DNA of 17,470 bases from Euperipatoides rowelli (lineage: Eukaryota; Onychophora; Udeonychophora; Euonychophora; Peripatopsidae): the NCBI GenBank assembly GCA_003024985.2, contig PXIH01S0015617.1; one strand, 5' to 3'. Below, in pieces: positions 9,291 to 17,470 of this stretch. Position numbers and translations under genes: made by a program. Position 1 is the stretch's first letter. Each line of letters starts with the position of its first letter. Under the pieces are notes generated by a model. It saw only the letters and a program-made list of their open reading frames with translations. It made no database searches and was not told the origin of the DNA.

Positions 9291-11400
9291 CAAGTACTTA
9301 TCATTACTAGGTTTAATAAAACCTTTAGTCCACAGATGGATATGGACATTTTTACAAAGTGATGACCTATAAAAACAAATAATTTAAATATAAATAGCAA
9401 CAAAAAGAGAGTTCAGAGTGATTAACTTAGTGTCATAAATCAGTAATCGCTAGGAGATAAATTCTAAAGTTATAGCAATTTAGAATTTGGGAAATTGACA
9501 TTTACCATACTGATTCATTGCCTTAACACTACCTGAAAGTAATTACAGGTAATACTCCAGTCATAGTCAAGAAAGGAACTTCTGCAATGTCTTAACAAAT
9601 GATAAATGTCAACACAATATTACAAGAAATCAAAAAATTTAATCCAACAAACTTTGGAAATAAAAAATGAGACAGGTGATTCCAAAAATACAATAATGAA
9701 TTAAAAACTCCAAACTTTTCAAGCGGATTAAGTTAATGGCCCAACAAAGCTTAAATTCCATGTAATGTATGTTTCCAAAATCCTTTATATCAATGAATCG
9801 GACTGAGAAAATCAGTTTTTTTTCTAATCACTGGAATTTATTTATCAAAATAAAAAGTTTGAAACAGCAAGATAATTTTTAGTTATTAGAAAATTGAGAT
9901 GCCTTCAATTAGTTGAGATAATACCCATTAAATTGGCATCACAATGTACATAAACGATGATACAGGTTGTGATCAAATTTTTGAATATTTCTGAGAAGTG
10001 GGTGTGGCTCATAAAAATATAATTTTCATATAATCTGCATATTTAGTTTGTCCATAATGTGTAGCAAAAAAAATGTATAGCATCTGTTGTATCATCACGA
10101 AAATTGCAGTACATTTCAGAAGAGGGGCTAATCTTCCCAAAGTTTTATAAAGTTTTCTGACGGTCATTTCATATTTGACAATATTGATGAGGTCATTTCC
10201 TAACTTTCTTAATTTTAGAAATCTTCAATATGTTGTTTGAAATGCAATGCAGGTCATTTTAAATGCAATCTGGGTATTTTTTAAAATCAAAGATGGCTGC
10301 CATTTTTAAAAGAATTTATTCTACAATGCATTATGGTAATTAAAACCAAATATAATGCCCTTGTTATGGGTAGAATGATTTGCAAAATACTTATAATTTT
10401 TTTCTCAATTTTATAAATATCTGATTTTTAGGAAGTGCCATGCCCAATTTATGAAATCACATGTTGCTTATGATGTACATCAATACCGAAACAGTCTAAG
10501 TTGTGGTTGGTAATTTAGGGATTATTGTTGTCAAAATGTTACAAATAATAATCAAACAAACACAATTCATGGGTTATTGCACCTGTTACTTTTCTACAGG
10601 TTGGAGACTATAATGTCAAAACCTTATAAATAGCAACATTGTACAATATGTTAATTAAGTATTAAATTTTGCTTTCATTAACTATTTTTTTTTGTTATTG
10701 TTATAATATTAATTTAGTGGATCTATTGCATTGTCATAATTGTTTATTTAATTTTTAGAACCAAACCGGAACCAGAAGGAGAAGGAGAAGTAGAAGAAAA
10801 TAAAAGGTCTGTAAATAAAAAAAAATAATACTAAAATCTAATTATTAGTCAAAATTAAACTTAAAAATGGTTATCATAAGAACCTAATGAAAAGGGTAAT
10901 GCTTGTATAAGATGCTCAATAAGAAATCTTTAATTTTTTAATAAAAAAAATGATTAAAAAGTCACAAATATTGGAATAACAATATTGCTTTTATTAAATG
11001 GCTGTTAATTAATTGTACCATGACATGACCCGTTCAGACAACAAATTTGTAGAGTGCAAGACTATAAGAAAGATGTCATTATTTAACTCTTCCTTAAAAA
11101 CGTTTATGAATTTATAATGATAAAGTATATGAAATGCCTTCTTATTTAAAAAATAAAATAAGTTTCAAATCCTTTACAGTCAAGAAAAATAATTACAAAC
11201 TTTTATATAGGCCTATGGTTTAAGGAATTTTGCCATAAAATTCTTAATGTTATTGTTATTTGTTTTATAAACAAATAATGTTTCAATGTAAAAAATACAG
11301 GTACCTAAAATTGTGAACATATATTTAATAAAAGCCATGGCCTACAGATAGATATGGAATATTTTATAAATTGTTGATTGATGGAAATAAATATTTAAAT
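9291..11400 (+). repeat. Tandem half-unit A3
   Basis: Third A-type half-unit, starting with CAAGTACTTATCATTACTAGG and ending in a poly-A run near 11,404. It keeps the uninterrupted TTATTGTTATTTGTTTTATAAAC sequence that is split by an insertion in A1. The only coding proposal is the exon at 10,759-10,806; the remainder is intron. Confidence 0.85.
10759..10806 (+). CDS. Mini-exon A3, acidic Glu/Gly/Pro-rich segment (internal exon)
   Basis: A 48-nt exon after TTTAATTTTTAG, before donor AG|GTCTGTAAAT, phase 2 at both ends. It reads as one base (A), 15 codons (TKPEPEGEGEVEENK), then AG; the junction codon becomes AGA (Arg). It has the same length as A2, and like A2 is two codons longer than A1 through GGA/GAA repeats. 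A regular Glu-Gly alternation gives a strongly acidic, flexible peptide. Upstream intron 2373 nt, downstream 2031 nt. Product not identified. Confidence 0.75.
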
Positions 11401-12963
11401 ATGAAAAAAAAAAAAAAAAAAAAACTCAAAACAAAAAGTTCAGAGCGATTGATTTGACCTCAAATAATATCAATAATCACTTGGTATATTATGGTTTGGA
11501 AATTTGTCATTTGCCATATTTTATTATCTACCCTCACACACCCTGAAATTAATCACAAATAATACTTTAATCATTATCTTGAAAAGAAGGACATAAGTTT
11601 GTAAGAAAAGCTAAAAGCCCACACAATATAGGAAATCAAAAAATATTATCTACCAAATTTTGGAGATACAAGATGAGACAGGTGATTACACAAATACAAT
11701 AATGATTAAAAACTTCAAATTACTCATATGGACCAATATTAATTTAGTTGCCTAGCAAATATAAAATTCCACTTTATAGAAAGTGATGCATCCAATGTAA
11801 TTCCTTTTAATTAACAAATTTGGAAAAAATATCAGCTATTTTCAATCACCAGAACTTAGTAAATACTATAAAAAGTTTGGAATAACAATATATTTTAGAA
11901 AATTAGATGCTTTCAAGTAGTTGAGATGATGATGTTACATTGGCACCAATACAATAAAGGAAATTGTAAAATTTAATCCATCACATTTTGGAAATAAAAG
12001 ATGAAAAACATGGTGATGAAAAAAAAAATATGTTAAATACTTCAAACTTTACATGTGGATTAGTTTGCCACATTATAGAAAATGCATGAATCTAATTTAA
12101 ATTATTTTTTATCAAAAAATCCAGGAATAAGAAAATTTGTTATGTTGCTTCACTAGAACTTAGTAGATTAAATAATAATTAGAACCAAAAATAAATGATT
12201 ATTTAAAGACAATCTTCAAGATATGTACATGAATGTCAGTTATATTGAGGTAGACTTATAGATTATAGTGTAACTTATATCATAATTCCCACGTAGAATG
12301 GAACCTAATATATATTGAAAAAGGAAATTTATTAAAATATAATTTTGTGAAATGCTAAAGGAAAAAGCCCAAATGATAACTCTACCATAATATCTTTATT
12401 TGTTCCTTCACTCTTTAATTACTTTAGCAAAGAAACGCCTGCTTTCACTGCAATAAATAACCAAAATATATGAATCTTTTTACTCTATTTTCATGTCACA
12501 AACACAGATTGGGCAAAAAGTATTTTATTAAGCACGATTAATTCCTCCATTTTTTTTAAACACCTATTAAAAAGATAATTATTATATTGTGACTATGTTG
12601 TGGTAATTTATGGGCTTTTGTTGACAAAATGTGCAAACACTATTGTTGTGTTTTTACACCCACGACTTTTCTCTAAGATGAAGACTGTTGTCAAAACCTA
12701 ATAAATGCTAACTTTTTTCATTAACTATTATTGTAATATTTTCTATGTATTGCTTTAAATACCTTGCTTTTTTATTGTAATCACTATTTTAGGGTCTGAT
12801 GCTATTATAATAATACATTTTTATATTTAATTTTTAGTGCCGAAAAAGAACCCGAAGAAATAGAAGAAAGAAAAAGGTGTGTTAAGAACAAATAATTATA
12901 AAATCAAATTAGACCTAATAGTCAAAATTATTTTCAGTTTAAGATAGTCAAGTCAATTTTGTG
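11401..12963 (+). repeat. Tandem half-unit B3, interrupted by module C
   Basis: Third B-type half-unit, from the poly-A run through exon 12,838-12,876 and about 87 nt of the following intron. B-type post-exon sequence then breaks off near 12,963 and resumes at TTGATTAAATTCAAAATTA (13,304), with the C exon module in between. More diverged from B1 and B2 than those are from each other. No gene other than the mini-exon was seen. Confidence 0.8.
12838..12876 (+). CDS. Mini-exon B3, acidic Glu/Lys-rich segment (internal exon)
   Basis: A 39-nt exon between TATATTTAATTTTTAG and AG|GTGTGTTAAG, phase 2 at both ends. It reads as one base, 12 codons (AEKEPEEIEERK), then AG. It is one codon shorter than B1 and B2, again a frame-keeping change. 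The family pattern E-K-E-P followed by (V/I)EE is retained. Upstream intron 2031 nt; the downstream intron is only 345 nt, by far the shortest in the array. Product not identified. Confidence 0.72.
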
Positions 12964-13303
12964 CATCAGTGGTGAAATAATCAAAACTGTGTTTGGCATT
13001 TTAGGGACCATTGTTATCAAAATGTTGCAAATAATAAATGTTGTGCAAACAGTATTGCTGTGTTCTTGCACCCAAACCACATTTCTATAAGATGATCACT
13101 ATTGTCAAAACCTTATGGGTAGTTTATCATGGTATTGCTATCAATACCTTACCTTTTTATTGTAATCACTATTTTAGATTTTCTTGCTCTGACATAATTA
13201 ATTTAATTATCTAATTTTAAGAACCAAACCGGAAATTGAAGAAGTAGAAGAACTGAAAAGGTCTCTAAGAAAAAAAAGTATTAATAATCAAATCAATAAT
13301 ATC
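12964..13303 (+). repeat. Module C: A-type acceptor region plus exon placed in the B3 downstream intron
   Basis: From CATCAGT (12,964) the sequence matches the A-type region just upstream of exons (compare CATCAGTACTGAAAC at 1117 and 6126), through TTAGGGACCATTGTTATCAAAATGTTGCAAA and up to the acceptor. B-type intron sequence resumes after the exon at TTGATTAAATTC (13,304). The block looks like an exon with about 258 bp of its upstream intron, inserted or recombined into B3. Confidence 0.6.
13222..13260 (+). CDS. Mini-exon C, acidic Glu/Lys-rich segment (internal exon)
   Basis: A 39-nt exon after acceptor CTAATTTTAAG and before donor AG|GTCTCTAAG, phase 2 at both ends. It reads as one base (A), 12 codons (TKPEIEEVEELK), then AG. 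It begins like A-type exons (TKPE), but its donor-side intron (TAAGAAAAAA) resembles B-type, so it may be a hybrid. Its splice sites are weaker than those of the other six, so it could be used less often. The exon following it is not in the window, or was not recognised before the retrotransposon. Confidence 0.6.
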
Positions 13304-14161
13304 TTGATTAAATTCAAAATTATTTGTGGCTAACTGTAATACTGGAAACTAATTATCATGTAACTATCATCTTTATGCTAATTTGCAATTGGTGGTTAAT
13401 TAATTTTGCTTTGATTAAAATATTATAAAGCATCATGAAAGAATTATTAAGAATAGAAGACTAATAGTTCCACTATTGGATTAAAGTAATTAAATGCATC
13501 TATTCCATGAATGTGGAACAAATACACCATAATGAATCAAAATGTCAGTTCTTCACTTTTTTAAAATTTAGAAAAAAAATGTTAAAAATGTTACAAAATA
13601 ATAGAAATGCAATATTGATTTTACATAGTTTTAAAGACTATTTTCAAACTATGTACAGGAAGAAACACATGTATGCCATTTACATTGAGGTGTAGATTAA
13701 AGTGTAAGGAAAATCATAACCCCAAAAATTTTTAGAAAAGGGGAAGTTATTTATTGGTTTTGTTTTTGCCCTAAAAAGAAAAATATTGAAAAAAAAAAAT
13801 TCAATGTGTTAAAATTTATCAAATTTAAACTTCAACAAAGTTACCTTATTTTATATGACATTATATTTTGGAATTTATATAGTTCAAGATTCTACTGTAT
13901 TTATACATCAAATTTGAATATTTAGATCATTCCCATGATTTTATTAATTTATCTGGCATGTTAAAGAGTTAAGAAATAAGGTATTTGTTCCCCAGGAAAA
14001 ATGTGGCTTTGACACCGGTTTACTACTACTTTTCTCCTATAGGTGTCTCACCATTTAATTATAAAAGCTCATAATAAGATTGAGACTATTAATTTAAATA
14101 GTTTTCCTTGTGTCTGTGATCAAATAGAGTAGGCAAATTATTTAGATGAATTCCATGGACA
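13304..14161 (+). repeat. Degenerate end of the array (chimeric B-type intron)
   Basis: 13,304 to about 13,625 aligns with the B-type intron after the exon. At about 13,626 the match switches to B sequence that normally lies before the exon (compare TTTTCAAACTATGTACAGG at 3073), continuing weakly to about 13,780. Beyond that it is unique AT-rich sequence in which I see no gene. A possible splice acceptor (TTGTTCCCCAG, to 13,995) was not convincing enough to call an exon. The ORF at 13,507-13,695 lies within repeat-derived intron. Confidence 0.6.
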
Positions 14162-14388
14162 TGTTTTAACAGGTATTATTGATATTCTTAATAATAATTG
14201 TAATATTTAAGTTTCCTTCTACACAAGGAATACTATAATACTCAGCGAGACAATAATAAAGCTTGTACAACTAAATTAATGCATACATGTAAACAATACA
14301 TCATGCAGTACCATAATATTATGCTACAGGTAGGACACCCAACTTTCAACTCTCATTCTCAACTCCAAAAACATGAGCATACATTACA
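14162..14388 (-). repeat. Putative 3' LTR of the gypsy element
   Basis: Immediately after the purine tract (minus strand), sequence begins TGTAATGTATGCTC at 14,388, fitting an LTR that starts with TG. One possible end is ...AAAACA at 14,162, giving 227 bp bounded by TGT and ACA. The end is uncertain because no second LTR is present for comparison; an AATAAA on the minus strand near 13,940 means the LTR could extend further left. Confidence 0.3.
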
Positions 14389-14389
14389 A

Positions 14390-14406
14390 TTTTTTTTTCT
14401 TTTTTT
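14390..14406 (-). other. Polypurine tract of the gypsy element
   Basis: On the minus strand a 17-nt run of A with one G sits between the end of pol (14,474) and the TG start of the putative LTR. This is the place expected for the plus-strand primer of an LTR retrotransposon. Confidence 0.55.
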
Positions 14407-14473
14407 AAAGTGAAATAATTAAAATTACAAACCAAAAAAAACAAAAGGTCAACTACAGTCCTCATTGAAGTTT

Positions 14474-14947
14474 CTAGGATCTGTATCTGGTGTGAGTATT
14501 GATCACTCTGTCAGAGCGGGTAACAATTGGTTTCTTTAATTCCCCTTCAGCTGTTTTATCAGGTAATTGTTCTGGAATAACAATTGGAGAGTTTATGCTC
14601 ATGTTAGTAGTGTTAGACGATTTTGGGGTTGAATTCAAGTTTGGTGTTAATATAGGCTTAGAGTTCAAAGGTTTATCAGGTGGAAAATGACTATAGGAAA
14701 ATTTATTTCCTATGTTTGGGAATGGGACTAGATTAGTTCTGATTCTCAGATGCCTCCTATTACTTCTAACTGTAGTACCTCCCAGGGTATAAATTTTGTA
14801 CGATCTAGGATAATTTGTTTTTTTTTTTAGTAATAATTGTGGGTGCCCAATTATTTCTCTTGTATGCTGATAGGTGTGTAACTGAAAGCCATTTTTATGG
14901 TTTGCATCCTTATTATAATAAAAAGGACTGTCTATTTTGTCTTTCAA
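14474..14947 (-). pseudogene. Gypsy pol C-terminal region (integrase tail), 157-codon open fragment
   Basis: The longest open stretch in the window. Around residues 38-72 it reads with the pattern QLLLKKK, NYPRSYKIYTLGG and VRSNRRHLRIR, typical of the C-terminal integrase domain of Mag-like gypsy elements, where it follows a small DNA/chromatin-binding fold. The rest is Pro/Asn/Ser-rich and ends TRSDRVINTHTRYRS before a stop, like the tails of such polyproteins (TRSGR-type endings). The Met start is internal to the polyprotein and not a true start. It survives intact although the upstream part is broken, probably because it is young relative to its length rather than because it functions. Confidence 0.75.
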
Positions 14948-15630
14948 GAAGGGTATCCTTCATATTAGGTTCCCTTGGGAAAATTTCATAACTTTTTTCA
15001 TGACCTCGGAGTTTAGTCTTATCTACATTAATAATTCAGAAAGTGTTGGTAGCTTGTTGTGAGGGGTACTATTTTAGTTGAGTAGTACTAGGTAAGATTC
15101 TTTAGAAGTTTCTTAGCACTTTATTAGTTGTTACTTTATAGTTTGGTTTGTCCTTTCCACCTGGCTGTTGGATTCAGATAGGTTGGGCTGGAGATCATAA
15201 TATTAAAATTCCATCTCTCTGCAAAGTTTCTGACCTCATATGAATCAAACAGGGGTCCATTGTCAGACATTAGATACCTAGGAGTAACATGCATGCATAA
15301 AATGGCTTTAAGTGCATCAATGACTATTTAAGCTTTTGTTCAGCTCCCCAGGTAACCAACTTAGCACATTTGGAATAATAATCCACCAGTAGCAAATATG
15401 CAATATTGTTTAAATAAAAAAATATCCATAGCCACTCTATCCCAAGGGATTTCAGGAGGTGGGAATGACATTAAATGTTCCTTTGTATTTGAAGGCCTAA
15501 ATTTTTGGCATATATGACAAGTAGCTATCAAATTTTCAATGTCCATGGTCATACCAAGGCAATACAAATTCACATGCTCATGTTTCAGATGCCACAATCC
15601 CTTGATGTCACTCATGGAATAGTTTAAGCA
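14948..15630 (-). pseudogene. Gypsy integrase: zinc-binding and DDE catalytic core, broken
   Basis: Integrase would insert the element cDNA into host DNA. The zinc finger is split by a frame change: its two His appear as HE-stop-HQGI (15,599-15,616), while the Cys pair CHIC (15,508-15,519) is in the open fragment 15,361-15,615. That fragment ends after PWDRVAMDIF, which holds the first catalytic Asp (15,424-15,426). The second Asp is in SDNGP (15,262-15,264) and the Glu in QVER (15,155-15,157). Asp to Glu spans 107 nt, one base short of the 36-codon step expected for D,D-35-E, so a single base was lost between them. All three residues survive but in different frames; stops follow the core. 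Confidence 0.8.
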
Positions 15631-15712
15631 TCTATTTCCGAAATGCAGTTGGGACTAAATTTCATTCAGCTTTATAAATCAAACCTTCAACTTGGTAAAG
15701 TTCATGTTGAAA

Positions 15713-15907
15713 TTAGTGATAGATTTTCAATTTTGGAGGTAGTTTATTTTCATGCTCAATCCAACATTTTACTAGGTATTGAAATAATTGCTGGCAAACT
15801 GGGTCTTTACTTACTTCAAGCTTGATAAGTTTATGTATTTTACTTAGAGGGTTTTGTAAATATAGGGTATGGACTTGTAAAGTGTCATCATCCATATTGG
15901 GTTTCAA
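15713..15907 (-). pseudogene. Gypsy pol linker between RNase H and integrase
   Basis: An open fragment of about 64 codons, preceded on the minus strand by the RNase H end motif YTPGK-stop-LFIADTIS. It reads as a charged helical linker (DDDTLQVHTLYLQN and LVKCWIEHENKLP patterns), as expected between RNase H and the integrase zinc finger in this group. It has no catalytic residues. It is out of frame with the following integrase fragment. Confidence 0.6.
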
Positions 15908-16461
15908 ATCATCAGTTGTTGGGCAATGTGATATTGTGTCAGCTATAAATAATTATTTACCTGGTGTATAATAAAGTATTATGTTGTACTTTTGTAACTT
16001 CAACACCAGACATTGTAATCTAGGTTAAATATCATCCATTGGTTTTTTATTATTATTATAGCCAGTAATGGCTTGTGGTCAATTTCAACCTCTAAGATTC
16101 TACATTAAGCAAAATATTGGAATTTAACACACCCATAGACCAGAGCTAAAAGTTATTTTTCTATTTGGGCATAGCATCTTTGTGATTATGATAGGGTGGC
16201 TGAGGCAAATTGCAGGGGTTTATTATTTTGCAAGATAACATCATCCAGTCCATATAAAGAAACATCCACATATAGTTTCAGTGGTAAGTAAGAATCCAAA
16301 TGTATCAACTTGGGTACTTCCCTAACACATTTCTTTAGAAAATCAAAATCATTTGCAGCATGTTTGCTCCAGTTCCAGGGACCTTGAAGTTTCAACAAAG
16401 TTCTCAAATATATAGCTTTATCAGACAAATTTGGTATAAATTTCTCTAAAAAGGACACCAT
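15908..16461 (-). pseudogene. Gypsy RT connection and RNase H, with in-frame stops
   Basis: 16,186-16,461 is open and reads from FLEKFIPNLSDKA through a GPWNWS motif into LYVDVSLYG, which carries the first RNase H catalytic Asp, then LQFASATLS. The same frame then continues recognisably (YAQIEK, LLALVYGCVKF) but is stopped by TAA at 16,186-16,188, 16,153-16,155 and 16,105-16,107. The end of the domain (IDHKPLLA, YTPGK, IADTIS) is readable with a frame change and more stops. RNase H would remove genomic RNA during cDNA synthesis; this copy cannot make the whole domain. Confidence 0.8.
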
Positions 16462-17224
16462 ATCAAGGAAACATAGTAGCTCTTTTTAAGTGCTTGGATA
16501 CTTTAATGCATAGATTGCAGAAACATTTATGTGTGTGCTCATTGAATTCCCTATCCAGAAATGACATGTCCAATAAAAGTTACTTTGGATTGTGCCAATT
16601 GTTTTTTTTTTTTTCAGATTTCAACTTCAATCCAGCCTCTCGATCTCTTGTCAAAAATTTTCCAAGTCTTTCATTATGCTCATCAAGGTCTCTCCCCCTA
16701 ATTATCACACCATCAAAGAATGCAGTGGTACCATCAAGATTCATACAAATATTGTCCATAGTTCTCTGCTGGAACTCTTTTGGAACAGAAATTCTGAATG
16801 GGACCTTCTGAAATTTTTAACACCAAAAAGGAGTTCAAAATGTTCATAAGTGTGAACTATTACAGTCCAGCTTCATTTGTCAGAATGCATCTCTCACATC
16901 AAATACTGTAAATAACTTACAATAATTTTTAAATGTTTCACAATTACTTCCAAAGTTGGGAATGGGTAATGTTCCCTTATTCCAGGGTCTGGGATCTAAA
17001 ACTACTCTAAGATTTCCATTCTTCTGTATAAGGAGTAGTGCATTGACCCACTCAGCAGTTTTGGTACTGGAGCAATATCACCTTCAGATTTCATTCTATC
17101 GAACTCCATTCTCAAAGGTGTCATTAGAGCAAAATAAATTTTCCTTGTTGGGGTCACTATAGGCACAATATTTGGATCAACCTGTAATTTATAAGTATTT
17201 TTCAGTTCACCCAGTTTGCCATCA
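16462..17224 (-). pseudogene. Gypsy reverse transcriptase domain, broken
   Basis: Readable pieces in order are KLGELKNTYKLQVDP, then TAEWVNALLL and VVLDPRPWNK (fingers) after a frameshift near 17,060, then TVFDVRDAF with the first catalytic Asp at 16,898-16,900. This is followed directly by a TGA at 16,880-16,882 where Trp is usual. The YxDD-type motif reads F-F-D-G (16,709-16,720), so one of the paired Asp is Gly. A 13-base T run at 16,602-16,614 accompanies another frameshift before VTFIGHVISG. Enzyme activity is excluded by these changes. Confidence 0.8.
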
Positions 17225-17413
17225 AATATGTCAGGAAACTTATTTTATACATTATAAGCCACAAAATCATTACTAAATCTAGTTTCAACACTATATAAAC
17301 ATTTGATTAAGCCTAGATCTACAGCAATTTCCCATTAAATAATGGGTGACCATCTAAACTGGTTACATATATTACAGTAGGTAGGCACTGTTCTTTATAT
17401 GAAATTAATACCT
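17225..17413 (-). pseudogene. Gypsy protease C-terminal end and protease-RT linker
   Basis: On the minus strand the sequence reads YKEQCLPTVIYVTSLDGHP and LFNGK, the expected end of the aspartic protease (usually FGRDWL), then VDLGLIKCLYSVETRFSND and FPDIFDGKLG leading into RT. A stop and a frame change follow the LFNGK motif, and another stop lies in NV-stop-NKFPD. The catalytic Asp of protease would lie beyond 17,414, where the match ends abruptly against other sequence. Confidence 0.65.
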
Positions 17414-17470
17414 TAGCTCGGGGTCATCAACCTTTTTTTACCTACCGCCCACTTTTTATGTTTGTTATAT
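17414..17470. mobile_element. Possible end of a DNA transposon (hAT-like), truncated by the window
   Basis: Pol-related sequence stops here and TAGCTCGGGGTCATCAACC followed by a T run and CCTACCGCCCAC begins. The GGGGTCATCAACCTTTTT style resembles the terminal repeats of hAT-family elements as I remember them. Only one end is visible, so neither the inverted repeat nor the 8-bp target duplication can be checked. Confidence 0.35.

Larger units (their letters stand above)
14162..17413 (-). mobile_element. Decayed Ty3/gypsy LTR retrotransposon (3' part)
   Basis: On the minus strand the order protease linker, reverse transcriptase, RNase H, integrase is the Ty3/gypsy order (integrase last). Conserved words such as LDPR, TVFDVRDAF, the RNase H start LYVDVSLYG, YTPGK, PWDRVAMDIF, SDNGP and PRSYKIYT...NRRHLR are readable, though spread over several frames. 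The tail with a PRSY and NRRHLR pattern recalls Mag-like (K02A2.6-type) animal elements; this subgroup is from memory and tentative. Gag and the 5' LTR are not in the window, and pol is cut off at 17,414. Many stops make it non-functional. It lies antisense to the mini-exon gene. Confidence 0.88.

Noticed and set aside
1-13300. CRISPR array or bacterial repeat system
   Set aside because: The repeats are kilobase-long, degenerate and contain spliced exons; there are no short identical repeats with unique spacers.
13507-13695. 62-codon plus-strand ORF
   Set aside because: It spans the breakpoint between two pieces of B-type intron, so the open frame is accidental.
13996-14042. Possible downstream exon after TTGTTCCCCAG, ending before GTGTCT
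   Set aside because: At 47 nt it does not fit phase 2 at both ends, it has no paralogue to compare, and it may lie within the retrotransposon LTR.
14499-14690. Plus-strand ORF opposite the pol C-terminus, and plus-strand ORFs at 15,643-15,825 and 16,494-17,162
   Set aside because: They are antisense shadows of the recognisable minus-strand gypsy pol.

Overview
This is an AT-rich (by eye about 70-75% A+T) nuclear sequence from a eukaryote, most likely an invertebrate animal. It has short exons bounded by GT-AG introns, long introns with poly-A/poly-T runs, and animal-type mobile elements: a Helitron, retroposons and a Ty3/gypsy element. Nothing prokaryotic is present (no operons, no long intact ORFs). 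The species cannot be read from the sequence.

Positions 1 to about 13,800 form a tandem array inside one plus-strand gene. The array has two related half-units, A and B, that alternate A1-B1-A2-B2-A3-B3 and end in a short chimeric unit C. The A+B period is about 4.1-4.7 kb once later insertions are subtracted. Each half-unit carries one mini-exon of 39-48 nt: 1387-1428, 3693-3734, 6411-6458, 8344-8385, 10759-10806, 12838-12876 and 13222-13260. Every exon has the form 1 nt + whole codons + 2 nt, so all introns are phase 2 and any exon can be skipped or added without breaking the frame. The seven exons encode acidic Glu/Lys/Pro/Val segments of two alternating types: A = (R/S)-TKPEPE..VEENK and B = S-.EKEP..EVEESK. 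The surrounding introns have indels of any length, but exon lengths differ only by multiples of three, which argues that the exons are under selection. The rest of the gene lies outside the window. A flexible PEVK-like linker is one possibility; the protein is not identified.

Because the array is repeated, each copy serves as an empty-site control for the others, and this exposes several insertions. These are a 375-bp non-autonomous Helitron (4377-4751) with a terminal hairpin and CTAG end; a short poly-A-tailed retroposon (4805-4913); a 221-bp GC-richer, highly foldable SINE-like element (9070-9290) whose target duplication ends at the same nucleotide as that of the retroposon in the other copy; and a 193-bp insertion with an 8-bp duplication (1875-2067).

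From about 14,160 to 17,413 there is a decayed Ty3/gypsy retrotransposon on the minus strand. Reading 5' to 3' on that strand, it shows a protease-RT linker, reverse transcriptase, RNase H, integrase and a pol C-terminal tail, then a purine tract and a putative LTR. It carries many stops and frameshifts, and one RT catalytic aspartate is replaced. At the right edge its pol is interrupted by what looks like the end of another DNA transposon (17,414-17,470).
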